From: Catenovulum sediminis
GTDB taxonomy: Bacteria; Pseudomonadota; Gammaproteobacteria; Enterobacterales; Alteromonadaceae
Assembly (NCBI RefSeq): GCF_007289895.1
Contig: NZ_CP041660.1
Span: forward strand, 434,001 to 498,000
Length of the DNA stretch: 64,000 nt
Reading direction: 5' to 3'
Shown: one piece after another, positions 24,621 through 34,037 of the stretch
Layout of the letters: each line of letters starts with the position of its first letter
Numbering within the stretch: position 1 is the stretch's first letter
The notes under the pieces: model-generated
What the model was told of the DNA's origin: nothing
The model's database searches: none
The model's input: only the letters and a program-made list of their open reading frames with translations
Made by a program: the position numbers and the translations under genes

Positions 24621-25706
24621 GTGTTCGAATTTTTAAGACAACGCTTTACCAACTACTGTGAAGGTGGCATTAGCGAAAATGCCTCGACTGAAGAGCGCAG
24701 ACGCATCTTTGTTATCAACTTATTCGCGTTAGTCGGTATGCTGTTAACCCTAATCATGGGGATTCAAGCGTGGCTTTCTCTTGATATAATGCTGGCAACC
24801 GTATTACATTCATCAACGCTGGTCTTTTTAGCAGCACATATTAGCATTCGCTACTGGCAAAATTACGCAATTCCATCCCGTCTAGTCCTCTACTGTTTAT
24901 CCGCACTGATGTTGTATTTGATTTATTCTGGAGGTGTCAACAATACGGGCACTTTGTGGATATTTATATTGCCTGCTGTTGCTTTGTTTTTAGGTGGATT
25001 AACGATTGGCCTAATTAATGTCGTTATCTTCATTTTAAGTGCCAGTTTTTTATTGTTTTTTCACGATGGTCTACTTTTAGCAACCTCATACAATGAAGAT
25101 TACAAAATACGACTTTTATTATCATTTTGCACAGTGACCTTTTTATCCTGTTGCTATGAATACTCTCGAAAACAATCCTATAAGCATATTCAAATGCTCA
25201 GCGACAAATATGAAAAATTATCTAAGATAGACCCGTTAACAGGTTTATCCAATCGCCGCGAGATGATGGAGCAGATCAACAAAGAGTACAACAGAGCAAA
25301 ACGACACCACCAAGCGGTTTCCATTTTACTTTGTGACGTAGACCACTTTAAGCAAATTAACGACACCTACGGACACGAAACGGGTGATATCGTACTTCAA
25401 CAATTATCAGCACATTTTCAAACCTTAGTGCGCCGCCAAGATAGCATCTCACGCTGGGGCGGGGAAGAATTTTTATTTATGCTGCCCGAAACAGAAATAC
25501 AAGCCGCGAGTAAAGCAGCAGAAAAAATTAGGTCTCACATTTCTCGCTGTCACTTCAACATTCCTAATTTCACAGGCACAGTCACCGTGAGTATTGGCGT
25601 TACTCAACTACAGGAATCACGTAGCATTACTGAAAGCATCGCCAAAGCAGATAAATGCCTGTATCAAGCCAAGCAAGGTGGCAGAGATAAAGTTGTTAGT
25701 GAATGA
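24621..25706 (+). CDS. Membrane diguanylate cyclase (GGDEF)
   Basis: 361 residues with a GTG start preceded by GGGAG. Residues about 30-195 hold several hydrophobic membrane segments with no recognisable extracellular sensor domain, then a GGDEF domain. The active site is RWGGEEF (about 278-284, GGEEF variant, normally active), with LCDVDHFKQINDTYGHETGD for metal and substrate binding. An RxxD inhibitory site (RRQD, about 269-272) lies five residues ahead, so product inhibition by c-di-GMP is expected. It makes c-di-GMP from GTP at the inner membrane. Monocistronic by position. Confidence 0.9.
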   Translation: MFEFLRQRFTNYCEGGISENASTEERRRIFVINLFALVGMLLTLIMGIQAWLSLDIMLATVLHSSTLVFLAAHISIRYWQNYAIPSRLVLYCLSALMLYLIYSGGVNNTGTLWIFILPAVALFLGGLTIGLINVVIFILSASFLLFFHDGLLLATSYNEDYKIRLLLSFCTVTFLSCCYEYSRKQSYKHIQMLSDKYEKLSKIDPLTGLSNRREMMEQINKEYNRAKRHHQAVSILLCDVDHFKQINDTYGHETGDIVLQQLSAHFQTLVRRQDSISRWGGEEFLFMLPETEIQAASKAAEKIRSHISRCHFNIPNFTGTVTVSIGVTQLQESRSITESIAKADKCLYQAKQGGRDKVVSE

Positions 25707-25999
25707 AAAAGTGCATATCAAAACAATCAGAGCTTGTTTGCCATCATTCGAGAGAAAAATAATAGTTTTGGATATAATTATAACCATTTTTGTTGACTAT
25801 TAGCGCCTGCGCTATAAACCATGTATGCGCATTAACATGATGGCAAAAATCTACGTTAACTTTGCCCCGGCAGCAAAACCTAAACTCTTATTTAATAGGA
25901 CCCTAGCGTTAGGAAAGCGTAAAATAAGATAGCTGAATGGTTTGATGATAATGTCCGGCATCTAAATAACTCACACTCATAGGGCTACCCGGTTTTAAT

Positions 26000-26764
26000 T
26001 CAGCGAGCAAGTTCAATGCACTCCCCCTTATCTTTAGTACATGGTGCGCCATTGTAGTAAGTCATTTTCGTGGTATTTGTTGACACTTCAATTTCAGTCA
26101 GACTCACTGTTTTTGCATCCTCTCGATGCATACACACTGAAAACATGCCTTTTTGCGGAATATGTGAGCGATGAAACGCTAGATGAGCTTGATGTTTATC
26201 CTGTACACGGTTTTCATGCTGTAAACCGTGTACACAGATAGTTTGATACAATAATTCACGCTGTTTTAAAACCTGTGCCAAACAAACGGCGGAAGAGATT
26301 AGAGGCGAAGTGGGATTAAACGAAGACAACTTGCTGCCATCCCAACAAAAAGCGATAACCGCAGGGTTTACCGCATCTAACTCTGGTGGAAAATAACATA
26401 AGGTAAATGGTGCATACTGCTTAAGATCAATACAGGCTTTAAACTCTTCGATACTGCGCGGATCAGCCAAAGCGTTTAACAAATCAATAATGATTTTTCC
26501 GCGACTGCGAGGTGCAGAGTTTGTTTTAGTATTTGTATACTCATCTGCCCCCTGCTGATATTGATATAGGTTTAATAAACACCAACTGGCACCTGATGCT
26601 GCTGTCGCGATCCAGGTGCCTGTACCCTGTGGGTCAATAGGTAAAGCCGCATTGAGCTGCGGATCAAAGGCCGGGGTAATCGCCTCGACCCTGCTGCGTT
26701 GTTCATCACGGTTAAAAAATAGCTGATATCCATCTGGTTTTACAAACCAAGTTAACGTACACAT
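26000..26764 (-). CDS. NRDE/TANGO2 family protein
   Basis: 254 residues starting MCTLTW with FFNRDE near residue 17, the family signature (N-terminal Cys2 and NRDE). Members resemble Ntn-hydrolase folds; the bacterial function is unknown, while eukaryotic TANGO2 affects Golgi and heme/lipid handling. Its start overlaps the end of the upstream DinB-like gene by 13 bases, so the two are probably co-translated. Confidence 0.85.
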   Translation of the reverse strand: MCTLTWFVKPDGYQLFFNRDEQRSRVEAITPAFDPQLNAALPIDPQGTGTWIATAASGASWCLLNLYQYQQGADEYTNTKTNSAPRSRGKIIIDLLNALADPRSIEEFKACIDLKQYAPFTLCYFPPELDAVNPAVIAFCWDGSKLSSFNPTSPLISSAVCLAQVLKQRELLYQTICVHGLQHENRVQDKHQAHLAFHRSHIPQKGMFSVCMHREDAKTVSLTEIEVSTNTTKMTYYNGAPCTKDKGECIELAR

Positions 26765-27276
26765 TTATTATGCCTTTCATAATCCAAAGTTGCCGGCGCT
26801 ACGCCAAAACCATCATTTTTAAATGACGCTTTATCTAAGATAGGCTCAACTAATAGTTTCATCAATGCAAAATGGTGCACAGCATGACTCGTGGCAAACA
26901 TCAATTCACGGGCCACAGAGCTTTGTACTTTAATAATGCAAGAACTATCCACCCCCACTTCACTCACCACAGTCACTGGCTGTTGCAGCTGGTAATCGGT
27001 TAAATTGCCCAGCTGTTTTTGGGCTGTATGCAAGGTATCGAGCGCAAAAGCCTTATCGCTCTCGATTTGACTTCCGCGTGTTCGCACGTTGTAATCAACA
27101 ACATAACTATTATAACTATTGTCAACTGTTAAAATTGCATGAAAATGATCTATGATATGACGCAGATGTGCGCCTACACTACTTTGACCTGCAACCGGCT
27201 CTGAATACTGGGTGTCGCTCAAGGTTTGTATAAAATCGATTGCCTGCTGCAATATACTCTGGTAATGGTTTAGCAT
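26752..27276 (-). CDS. DinB-like four-helix metalloprotein
   Basis: About 174 residues from the internal ATG (MLNHYQSIL); an upstream in-frame ATG at 27336 would add 20 residues that do not resemble the family start. Three spaced metal-ligand-like His motifs (HLRHIIDHF about residue 33, and HAVHHF about 130) fit the DinB/YfiT fold with one bound divalent metal. Such proteins are often thiol or small-molecule transferases; the substrate is unknown. It overlaps the NRDE gene by 13 bases, and the two form an operon. Confidence 0.6.
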   Translation of the reverse strand: MLNHYQSILQQAIDFIQTLSDTQYSEPVAGQSSVGAHLRHIIDHFHAILTVDNSYNSYVVDYNVRTRGSQIESDKAFALDTLHTAQKQLGNLTDYQLQQPVTVVSEVGVDSSCIIKVQSSVARELMFATSHAVHHFALMKLLVEPILDKASFKNDGFGVAPATLDYERHNKCVR

Positions 27277-27428
27277 CTTAATACTTTTATTTATAACCTT
27301 GATTAGCTGACCGGAAAGCAGAAAACAATCTTTCATGTCAATTTAGCGCATTTTGGCCTTAGTCTTCATCTACTCAATTTCGCTAAGCAATTATAATAAG
27401 CAACTACAATAAGGATAGACGCATTACA

Positions 27429-29492
27429 ATGAACGCAATGAAAAACAACATCTTTCCCCATAGCGCCTTAGCAACCATCGCGACCTGTGTCATATCGAGT
27501 TCACTACATGCACAAACTATTGATGAACAAATTACAGTAACAGCCAAACGTATCCAGCAAAATATACAACAACAAAGTGCGCAGGTCAGTGTGCTCAACG
27601 ACGCCTTGTTATCACTGTACAACCCACAACATTTAAATCAAGTTTTACAACAAGCTTCATCTGTATGGTTAAGCCGGGGAAACGGGCAAGAATCTTTATT
27701 AGCCATACGATCTCCTGTTTATACTGGCGCTGGCGCTTGTAGTGAATTTATCACACTGCAAGACAATATCCCGCTGCGCGCAGCAGGTTTTTGCAACGTA
27801 AATCAATTGTTTGACAGTGGTTTTGAGTTGGCTGAAAAAATTGAAATAGCAAAAGGGGCGAGCTCAGCATTGTATGGCACAAATGCAATACATGGTGTTA
27901 TTAACGTACTCACGCCAACTCCCAACGGAAATAAGAATATATCCTTGACAGCAGGTCCGGATGCATATCTGAGAAGTAAGTTAAATTGGTCTGAAATTTA
28001 CGACGATAGTGCCGTCTACACGGGGTTAAGTTATACCCATGATGGCGGATTTCAACACAGTTCTGGCTATAATGATTGGAAACTCATCGGTAAATATCAG
28101 TTAAACAAACAAAATCTAGAAATCACAAATACAATTTCTGCACATAAACTCAAACAAGATACCGCGACTTATCTACAACAAGGTCAAGGGGCATATAAAA
28201 ACAAGCACTTACTGCGCGAAAATAGTGTCGACGATGCCTATCGTGAGACTGATGCACTGACCTTATCTAGTGCCATAAAATACCAAAGTGCTAATTATAG
28301 CTGGCAACTAACGCCTTATATCCGTCACAACCGCATGCAATTTCTAATGCATTTTTTACCCGGAACCCCAACGGAAAAAAACGGACACCATAGTGTAGGA
28401 CTACAATCGCAGTACCAAAGCCAAGTGGCCGACAATATTGATTTTGTAGCCGGGGCGGATATTGAATGGACCAAAGGTTTTTTACAGCAGCAGCAAACTA
28501 ACGCAACAGACAGCGGCTCGGCTTTTTTAGACAACATTTTGCCACAAGGCCAGCAATATGATTATTCAGTCACTGCACTGAACTCAGCACTATATGCACT
28601 CATCAATATACCGATTAGTGACAAAATCACATCTACGACCAATATTCGATTTGATACGATCCACTACAACTACGATAACAAAATGTTAGATGGTAATAGC
28701 CGTGACGATGGCAGTGCCTGTGCACCGCCAGGGTGCCGTTATACCCGACCCGCTGATACAGAAGATCACTTTGACATGTGGAGCTGGCAGCAAAACATTC
28801 AGTATCAGATAAAAAATAACCTTGTCGCTTACCTTAAATTGGATACGGCATTTAGAGCGCCACACACCTCAGAGTTATATCGTTTACAAAATGGCCAACT
28901 CGACGCTCAAATTGAACCACAAAAAGCAAAAAGTATTGAAATTGGCCAACATTATATAGACGGCTCTCACACTCTGAATTTAGCAGCCTACTGGCAAGAT
29001 AAATCTGAAGTCATTATACAAAACAGTCAGCGCGAATATTTAAATGGCGCTAAAACTCAACATATGGGGATTGAAGCAGAATACAGTTATCAATTTTCAG
29101 ACGATTTATCCGCTAACTTACAAGCCAGTCACGCCCTGCACAGGTACAAAAACGATGAAAACTTTAACAATAATATAATGGATACCGCGCCTAAATTAAT
29201 GCTAGCAGGCCGCTTAAACTGGCGCCTTCAAGAAAAGCTGCAAACTGAATTAGAATATCAGTATATGGACAAATATTTTACCAGTGCCGACAATACGACA
29301 GAGTATGACGGACATCAGTTGTTTAATTTAAGATTGAACTATCAGATGAGCAATAATCTTAGATTTTCTGCACAAGTACTCAATTTACTGGATGAACGTT
29401 ATGCAGAACGGGCTGACTATGCATTTTCGCAATACCGCTATTTTGTCGGTCAGCCCAGACGCTTATTTTTAGGGGTTAACTATGAGTTATAG
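27429..29492 (+). CDS. TonB-dependent receptor (vitamin/siderophore size class)
   Basis: 687 residues with a signal peptide (to LHAQ, about residue 29). A TonB box-like ITVTAKR and a plug domain (VLQQASSVWLSRGNGQESLLAIRSPVYTGAG, IEIAKGASSALYGTNAIHGVINV) come first, then a barrel ending FLGVNYEL. Two Cys in the plug (GACSEF and GFCNV) and two near the middle (CAPPGCR) suggest disulfides. The size fits receptors for siderophores, B12 or other small ligands rather than the larger glycan type seen at 16700. No transport partner is adjacent, so the substrate is unknown. It converges with rraA seven bases away. Confidence 0.88.
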   Translation: MNAMKNNIFPHSALATIATCVISSSLHAQTIDEQITVTAKRIQQNIQQQSAQVSVLNDALLSLYNPQHLNQVLQQASSVWLSRGNGQESLLAIRSPVYTGAGACSEFITLQDNIPLRAAGFCNVNQLFDSGFELAEKIEIAKGASSALYGTNAIHGVINVLTPTPNGNKNISLTAGPDAYLRSKLNWSEIYDDSAVYTGLSYTHDGGFQHSSGYNDWKLIGKYQLNKQNLEITNTISAHKLKQDTATYLQQGQGAYKNKHLLRENSVDDAYRETDALTLSSAIKYQSANYSWQLTPYIRHNRMQFLMHFLPGTPTEKNGHHSVGLQSQYQSQVADNIDFVAGADIEWTKGFLQQQQTNATDSGSAFLDNILPQGQQYDYSVTALNSALYALINIPISDKITSTTNIRFDTIHYNYDNKMLDGNSRDDGSACAPPGCRYTRPADTEDHFDMWSWQQNIQYQIKNNLVAYLKLDTAFRAPHTSELYRLQNGQLDAQIEPQKAKSIEIGQHYIDGSHTLNLAAYWQDKSEVIIQNSQREYLNGAKTQHMGIEAEYSYQFSDDLSANLQASHALHRYKNDENFNNNIMDTAPKLMLAGRLNWRLQEKLQTELEYQYMDKYFTSADNTTEYDGHQLFNLRLNYQMSNNLRFSAQVLNLLDERYAERADYAFSQYRYFVGQPRRLFLGVNYEL

Positions 29493-29499
29493 CTATGCG

Positions 29500-30003
29500 T
29501 TATAACTCTTCAACCAATTCTTCAAGCTCTAACGGCTCAGGAGACAAAATAATGCCTGTGGTGTCTGCATAGACATAGTCTTCCGGCAAAAAAGTAACAC
29601 TCCCGAAATTAACGGCGACATCGACCTCTCCGGTGTCGTCATCTTCAGCCCCAACGGGTATAGAAGCAATAGCCTGAATGCCCAAGTCGATTTCTTCCAA
29701 TTCATCCACATCACGAACGGCACCATAGACAATAATACCCTCCCAATTGTTGCTGGCTGCCAATTCGGCTATTTCAGCATCAAGCAAAGCGCGTCTGGCA
29801 GAACCACCGCCATCAATCAGTAACACTTTGCCGCTACCATCTTCGGACAAAACTTGTCGAACCAACCCATTATGCTCAAAGCACTTGACGGTTGTGATTG
29901 TGCCATAAAAACTGTTGAGACCACCGTACGAAAGAAATATCGGGTCAACAACATCGACCATATCTGTATAAGTGTCACATAACAAAGAAGTGCTGAATTC
30001 CAT
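29500..30003 (-). CDS. rraA: Ribonuclease E activity regulator RraA
   Basis: 167 residues, full length for the family. Begins [14 protein letters not shown] and carries [18 protein letters not shown] and [14 protein letters not shown], hallmarks of RraA. In E. coli RraA binds the C-terminal scaffold of RNase E and lowers its activity. The C-terminus has an acidic ELEELVEEL tail. Single gene, convergent with the upstream receptor gene. Confidence 0.92.
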   Translation of the reverse strand: MEFSTSLLCDTYTDMVDVVDPIFLSYGGLNSFYGTITTVKCFEHNGLVRQVLSEDGSGKVLLIDGGGSARRALLDAEIAELAASNNWEGIIVYGAVRDVDELEEIDLGIQAIASIPVGAEDDDTGEVDVAVNFGSVTFLPEDYVYADTTGIILSPEPLELEELVEEL

Positions 30004-30207
30004 GGTTAACTACCTTGGCTAGAAAAGATGCGTCATTATAAACATCTGCGGTTCGCAGATCCAAGAGACAAAAGACATTAAATCAAATAAATTTTGTCGA
30101 TTAAATGGGTAAAAACTTGTCATATTTTTGACCTATTTGATTCAATTTTACGTCATATATAAAACATAAGATAGGCACTGAGAAGAGTTTATTTTGAGTG
30201 TCAGATT

Positions 30208-30711
30208 ATGAATTTAATTACGGCTAAAGATCAGCAATTATTCGCATGGTTATTTGCCTGCACACAGAATCGCAACATGACTTGGGTAAGGTTGCTATCT
30301 AAAACTGGCGATGGCCATTTTTACCTTGCCCTCGCCCTTATTTTATCCGTGGTAGAACAACAAGGCATCTGGTTTTTAGCGGTCGGGTTAGTTGCATTCT
30401 TGCTTGAATTGCCATCATATTTTGTCCTTAAAAAAACGTTTAAAAGAGCACGCCCATGTGATGTATTGGTATCAGCACATATTCAACCCAGTGATAAATT
30501 TAGCTTGCCTTCAGGGCACACAGCTGCTGCATTTTTAATGGCAACTTTGATTAGCTATTTTTATCCGGGTTTTACAATATTCGCCTATACATGGGCAAGT
30601 TTAATTGGTTTATCACGCGTATTATTAGGCGTGCATTTTCCAACAGATATCATTGCAGGTGCGATATTAGGAACCGCTAGCGCCTGGTTAAGTTTGGGAT
30701 GGGTTTTATAG
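30208..30711 (+). CDS. PAP2-family membrane phosphatase
   Basis: 167 residues with several membrane segments and the three PAP2 motifs: KKTFKRARP (about 73), SLPSGHTAA (about 97) and SRVLLGVHFPTD (about 134). The His in PSGH and in GVHFPTD form the catalytic pair. Substrates are likely lipid phosphates such as phosphatidylglycerol phosphate or undecaprenyl pyrophosphate. The glycosyltransferase-like gene begins five bases downstream, pointing to a shared envelope-lipid role. Confidence 0.88.
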   Translation: MNLITAKDQQLFAWLFACTQNRNMTWVRLLSKTGDGHFYLALALILSVVEQQGIWFLAVGLVAFLLELPSYFVLKKTFKRARPCDVLVSAHIQPSDKFSLPSGHTAAAFLMATLISYFYPGFTIFAYTWASLIGLSRVLLGVHFPTDIIAGAILGTASAWLSLGWVL

Positions 30712-30715
30712 ATAT

Positions 30716-31780
30716 ATGAAGATTCTTTATGGTGTACAAGGAACGGGTAACGGACACATTAGCAGAGCCAGAATTATGGCTAATCGTTTTAATGAACTAG
30801 GGATAGATGTTGATTATTTATTTTCAGGTCGTGCAGCTGACAAATTTTTTGATATGCAACCTTTTGGCGACTATCAGGTACGCAAGGGAATGTCATTTTC
30901 CAGTAAAGATGGTGATGTCGCAATTTTATCAACGCTTAAAAAAATTGAATTTGGTACCTTTTGGCGGGATGTTAAGTCGCTTGATTTAAGTCAGTATGAT
31001 GTGGTGCTAAATGACTTTGAACCTGTTACTGCTTGGGCAGCTAAACGGCAAAATGTGCCGAGTATTAATATTTCGCATCAGGCAGCATTTTTGCAAAATA
31101 TTCCAATGGAAGGCGCAAGCTGGGCTGATAAAAAAATTCTGAAATATTTTGCACCATGCTCTGTTGACTTAGGCGTACATTGGTATCACTTTGGCGCTAA
31201 TATCATACCGCCTTTTATTGAAGAACCAAACGAGCTACAAATAAACGACACTAAGATCCTAGTCTATTTGCCGTTTGAATCGTTAGAACATATAAAAACC
31301 TTGTTAGCCGATTTCTGCGATTTCGAATTTTATTGTTACCACCCAGATATCCCTGAAGACAAAGATGAAGAACACATCAAGCTTAGAAAATTAAGCAGAA
31401 CAGGCTTTAAAACTGATTTATCGACCTGTAAGGGTATCATTGCCAATGCAGGCTTTGAGCTATCCAGTGAAGCATTATGTTATGGCAAACGCATCTTATT
31501 AAAACCATTAAATGGTCAGTTTGAGCAAGCGAGTAATGCCAAAACACTGGAAATTTTAGGTCTAGCCTCTGTCATGGAAACATTAAATTTTGATGAAGTT
31601 GAACACTGGTTAGAACAAACCCATGGTGGACGTGTGGTATTTCCAAATGACCCTCAGCCTTTGATTGATTGGATTTTAGCGGGTGATTACAACAACAGCG
31701 CACCATTGTTAGAAAAACTCTGGTCGCAAGTACATTTTCCTGAGCATGTTGAAGATAAATTAAATCGTAATGTAGCTTAA
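30716..31780 (+). CDS. MJ1255/VC2487-type glycosyltransferase
   Basis: 354 residues beginning MKILYGVQGTGNGHISRA, the UDP-sugar transferase-like start with a Gly-rich loop typical of the MJ1255/VC2487 family (GT-B fold). A second conserved part, GIIANAGFELSSEALCYGKRILLKPL (about 238), matches the nucleotide-sugar end of MurG-like enzymes. The acceptor is unknown. Co-transcribed with the PAP2 gene, so a lipid-linked acceptor is plausible. Confidence 0.8.
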   Translation: MKILYGVQGTGNGHISRARIMANRFNELGIDVDYLFSGRAADKFFDMQPFGDYQVRKGMSFSSKDGDVAILSTLKKIEFGTFWRDVKSLDLSQYDVVLNDFEPVTAWAAKRQNVPSINISHQAAFLQNIPMEGASWADKKILKYFAPCSVDLGVHWYHFGANIIPPFIEEPNELQINDTKILVYLPFESLEHIKTLLADFCDFEFYCYHPDIPEDKDEEHIKLRKLSRTGFKTDLSTCKGIIANAGFELSSEALCYGKRILLKPLNGQFEQASNAKTLEILGLASVMETLNFDEVEHWLEQTHGGRVVFPNDPQPLIDWILAGDYNNSAPLLEKLWSQVHFPEHVEDKLNRNVA

Positions 31781-31796
31781 TCTTGCTCGCTGCTTT

Positions 31797-32250
31797 CGCC
31801 CGACGGGTGCCGTGTAGGTTGGTCTTTAGGCCAACAATCTTGAAAAACACCAAGAGCTGCGAGTGTCGAGCTTCGAGCTTCGAGCTTCGAGCTTCGAGCA
31901 CAAGATATCACTTTAGATCGATGTTTGAGTCCGACGGGTGGCGTGTAGGTTGGTCTTTAGGCCAACAATCTTGAAAAACAACGAGCTGCGAGTAACTTTT
32001 TTCTTGTCGCCCTAAAGGACGACCTACACAGCTTGAAGCTCGCTGCTCGAAGCTTAAAGCTAAAATATAGGTCGCGGCTTCAGCCCGACAAAAGCAGAAA
32101 GCACAAATATCGAATTAATAATTGTCGCCCTAAAGGACGACCTACACAGCTTGAAGCTCGCTGCTCGAAGCTTAAAGCTAAAATGTAGGTCGCGGCTTCA
32201 GCCCGACAAATCTCGCAATATGCAGGATGTCGCCCTATAGGGTTGAGCTA
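31797..32250. repeat. REP/BIME-like intergenic repeat array, locus 1
   Basis: No gene here. Two copies (about 131 bases apart) of a unit of about 48 bases contain the palindrome GTAGGTTGGTCTTTAGGCCAAC, at about 31815 and 31946. Then come two copies of a longer unit pairing a TGTCGCCC..GGACGACCTAC palindrome with a TAGGTCGCGGCTTCAGCCCGACA palindrome. Four and a half copies of CGAGCTT lie at 31867-31899. The GTAG foot and opposed palindromes are typical of REP elements arranged as BIMEs. The second part is the same element as the 39-kb array, in reverse orientation. Confidence 0.75.
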
Positions 32251-32251
32251 C

Positions 32252-33313
32252 CTACATTTGCGACCATTTAATATCTGCAGCGCGCAGTCTGTAATTACCA
32301 ATATAATGAATATAATCCCCTGGGTTAACCAAGGTATCCAATTCCGGGTTTACTTCCAGCTGATTGCCGTTGCGCTCTTTAGCTATTGCCAATACAGTTG
32401 CATCATGCAGCTTTTTAAAACCATTAAAAACCTGTTCAAACTTGAAAGGCTGTTTAACCTCATCAGGAATTTGAATCGCGTATTGAGTATCACCGCATAA
32501 ACCAGATAACAATTGCTCCTGCACACGACTCGCCCCCGGATCCTGCATTGAACGAACTAAACTTTCAGCAATACGTGAAGAACTGCACTCAATATTAGGG
32601 CAGTGAGCACGTAACAAATCCACTTTAGACTGATCATGAAACCAAGCCGTTATATGACAATCGGCTTTAACGGACACGGATAACTTTAAAGCAGTCGTCA
32701 AAGTTTGATCATCTGTATCTGCATAAATGATCACCCGGTCTGCTTTATCTATCGCAATTCGTTTGAGCTCATGCTCTGTGGTGTAACTTGTCAACTTGGC
32801 GTAGTCAACCCACTCCAAATGCTCCTGCATTGGATGTTCAGACTGTTGCATATCACAAAGTAAAATCTTACGCCCTTCCCTGTGCTTGTCCGCCAATATA
32901 TTTATAACAATTTGTGCACTCACCTGAGGGTGATAGCCAATAATAACAATGTGGTTTTCAAATGCTGCGAAACTACTATTCCCCATAATTCTCCGCCTAA
33001 AATAAAGAGTTAATGTTTGTCCAGCTTTACCCAAAAACGCACCAAATATGGCTAACCCCATTGGTATCTGAAAAATCCAAACCCAAATCCGGCCAGCGTG
33101 TGTGGCCGGGCTAAAGTCGCCATACCCCACCGTACTGGTTGTGACCACGTAATAATAAGGGAAAATTTCTAATGAGGTTAGTTCAGTTTCGCCGTTAAAA
33201 TACAACCCAAGCCAAGTGAACACCAAATGACAAAATAATACGCTCAACAACATCAACCAACTAAATTGATTAATGTGGCGCTGGACAATAGAAACTATCT
33301 TCCTAAAAATCAT
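32252..33313 (-). CDS. Two-TM potassium channel with RCK/TrkA-N domain
   Basis: 353 residues. Two membrane helices flank a pore loop with the K+ filter TVGYGD (61-66). A cytosolic RCK domain follows (HIVIIGYHP, Rossmann-like, about residue 120) and then a second regulatory lobe. This is the layout of MthK/Kch-type ligand-gated K+ channels. The first glycine of the usual GxGxxG in the RCK is replaced (IGYHPQ). Divergent from a small secreted-protein gene, with two palindromes in the shared upstream region. Confidence 0.9.
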   Translation of the reverse strand: MIFRKIVSIVQRHINQFSWLMLLSVLFCHLVFTWLGLYFNGETELTSLEIFPYYYVVTTSTVGYGDFSPATHAGRIWVWIFQIPMGLAIFGAFLGKAGQTLTLYFRRRIMGNSSFAAFENHIVIIGYHPQVSAQIVINILADKHREGRKILLCDMQQSEHPMQEHLEWVDYAKLTSYTTEHELKRIAIDKADRVIIYADTDDQTLTTALKLSVSVKADCHITAWFHDQSKVDLLRAHCPNIECSSSRIAESLVRSMQDPGASRVQEQLLSGLCGDTQYAIQIPDEVKQPFKFEQVFNGFKKLHDATVLAIAKERNGNQLEVNPELDTLVNPGDYIHYIGNYRLRAADIKWSQM

Positions 33314-33360
33314 AAAGTTAATAATCGTAATAAAGAAAAAACTTAAGTTAAAAGACAGAA

Positions 33361-33380
33361 ATATGACAATACTGTCATAT
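33361..33380. promoter_or_regulatory. 20-bp palindrome upstream of K+ channel gene
   Basis: ATATGACA and TGTCATAT are perfect inverted arms around a four-base centre. It sits 48 bases before the channel start and 25 bases from the TyrR box. Probably an operator of an unidentified regulator. Confidence 0.5.
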
Positions 33381-33404
33381 TAGACAACTAAAACAACGCC
33401 AATT

Positions 33405-33422
33405 TGTAAACTATAGTTTACA
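33405..33422. promoter_or_regulatory. Perfect TyrR-box-like palindrome
   Basis: TGTAAACTATAGTTTACA matches the TyrR/PhhR consensus TGTAAA-N6-TTTACA exactly and is a perfect 18-bp palindrome. It lies between the divergent K+ channel gene and the small secreted-protein gene. A TyrR-type regulator is encoded at 41740-43200. Confidence 0.6.
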
Positions 33423-33586
33423 CTGACAAACGCTCATTACCTTGCTACGCTTGTTAAAAATTAGTAAATTTAAAAAAATTACGCCATTCTAAAGTCAAGC
33501 AAACAGTTTTGCCACTTACTTTACAGGTATTTGTATGCACTGTGTACCTGAAAATGTATATCATTTATTCATTCAGAGGTCGTTTA

Positions 33587-33904
33587 ATGATGTTAAAAAA
33601 ATTTATATCTGTTGCTGTCACATTAGTATTGAGTGTTTTTGTATCAGCAGCTTATGCCAATAACACAAATAACCTGTATCAATGTGTTGATAAGCAGACT
33701 TTACAACAGGATGCAGCCTGTATCGCCAATTTGATAGACAATAACAGCAAACTTCAGACAGAGATTGCTGCCATCAATCAAGATGCAGCCCAATTAGATA
33801 ATGGTTTATCATTGGCCGTGATGACAATGAATCGCGACAACTTACATATCGAAATTGTAGCAGTGGAAGAACCGATGAAAGCGGATGCTTCAGATAAACT
33901 GTAA
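33587..33904 (+). CDS. Small secreted protein of unknown function
   Basis: 105 residues from the ATG at 33587, chosen because AGAGGT lies six bases upstream and the protein then opens with a clean signal peptide (cleavage after AYA). An earlier in-frame start at 33509 lacks these. The mature part of about 80 residues has two Cys (YQCVDKQ, AACIANL) and a helical middle. I do not recognise a family. Followed by a strong terminator, so monocistronic. Confidence 0.65.
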   Translation: MMLKKFISVAVTLVLSVFVSAAYANNTNNLYQCVDKQTLQQDAACIANLIDNNSKLQTEIAAINQDAAQLDNGLSLAVMTMNRDNLHIEIVAVEEPMKADASDKL

Positions 33905-33938
33905 CAACAGCCTAAACGGATTAAATTAAGTTAACCAT

Positions 33939-33967
33939 TAAAAAAGGGGCTCAAGCCCCTTTTTTAA
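33939..33967. terminator. Bidirectional terminator between small gene and hslU
   Basis: AAAAAAGGGGCT and AGCCCCTTTTTT form a perfect stem with T runs on both strands. It can end the plus-strand small gene and the minus-strand hslVU message (hslU stop at 34038). Confidence 0.85.
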
Positions 33968-34037
33968 ACGCTGGTTAAATCCATTGATTTGGAATAGACA
34001 AAACCAATTCCGATGAAAAATTGACGTTATAAAGAAA

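Noticed and set aside
25909-26052. A 47-codon frame (MAHHVLKIRG...) overlapping the end of the NRDE gene on the same strand
   Set aside because: Protein-like sequence (LLAELKPGSPMSVSYLDAG) but no ribosome site, and it overlaps a well-supported gene; may be chance or a frameshifted tail.
29482-29506. GAGTTATA..TATAACTC inverted repeat between the TonB receptor and rraA stops
   Set aside because: Short, AT-rich and lacking a T run; too weak to call a terminator.
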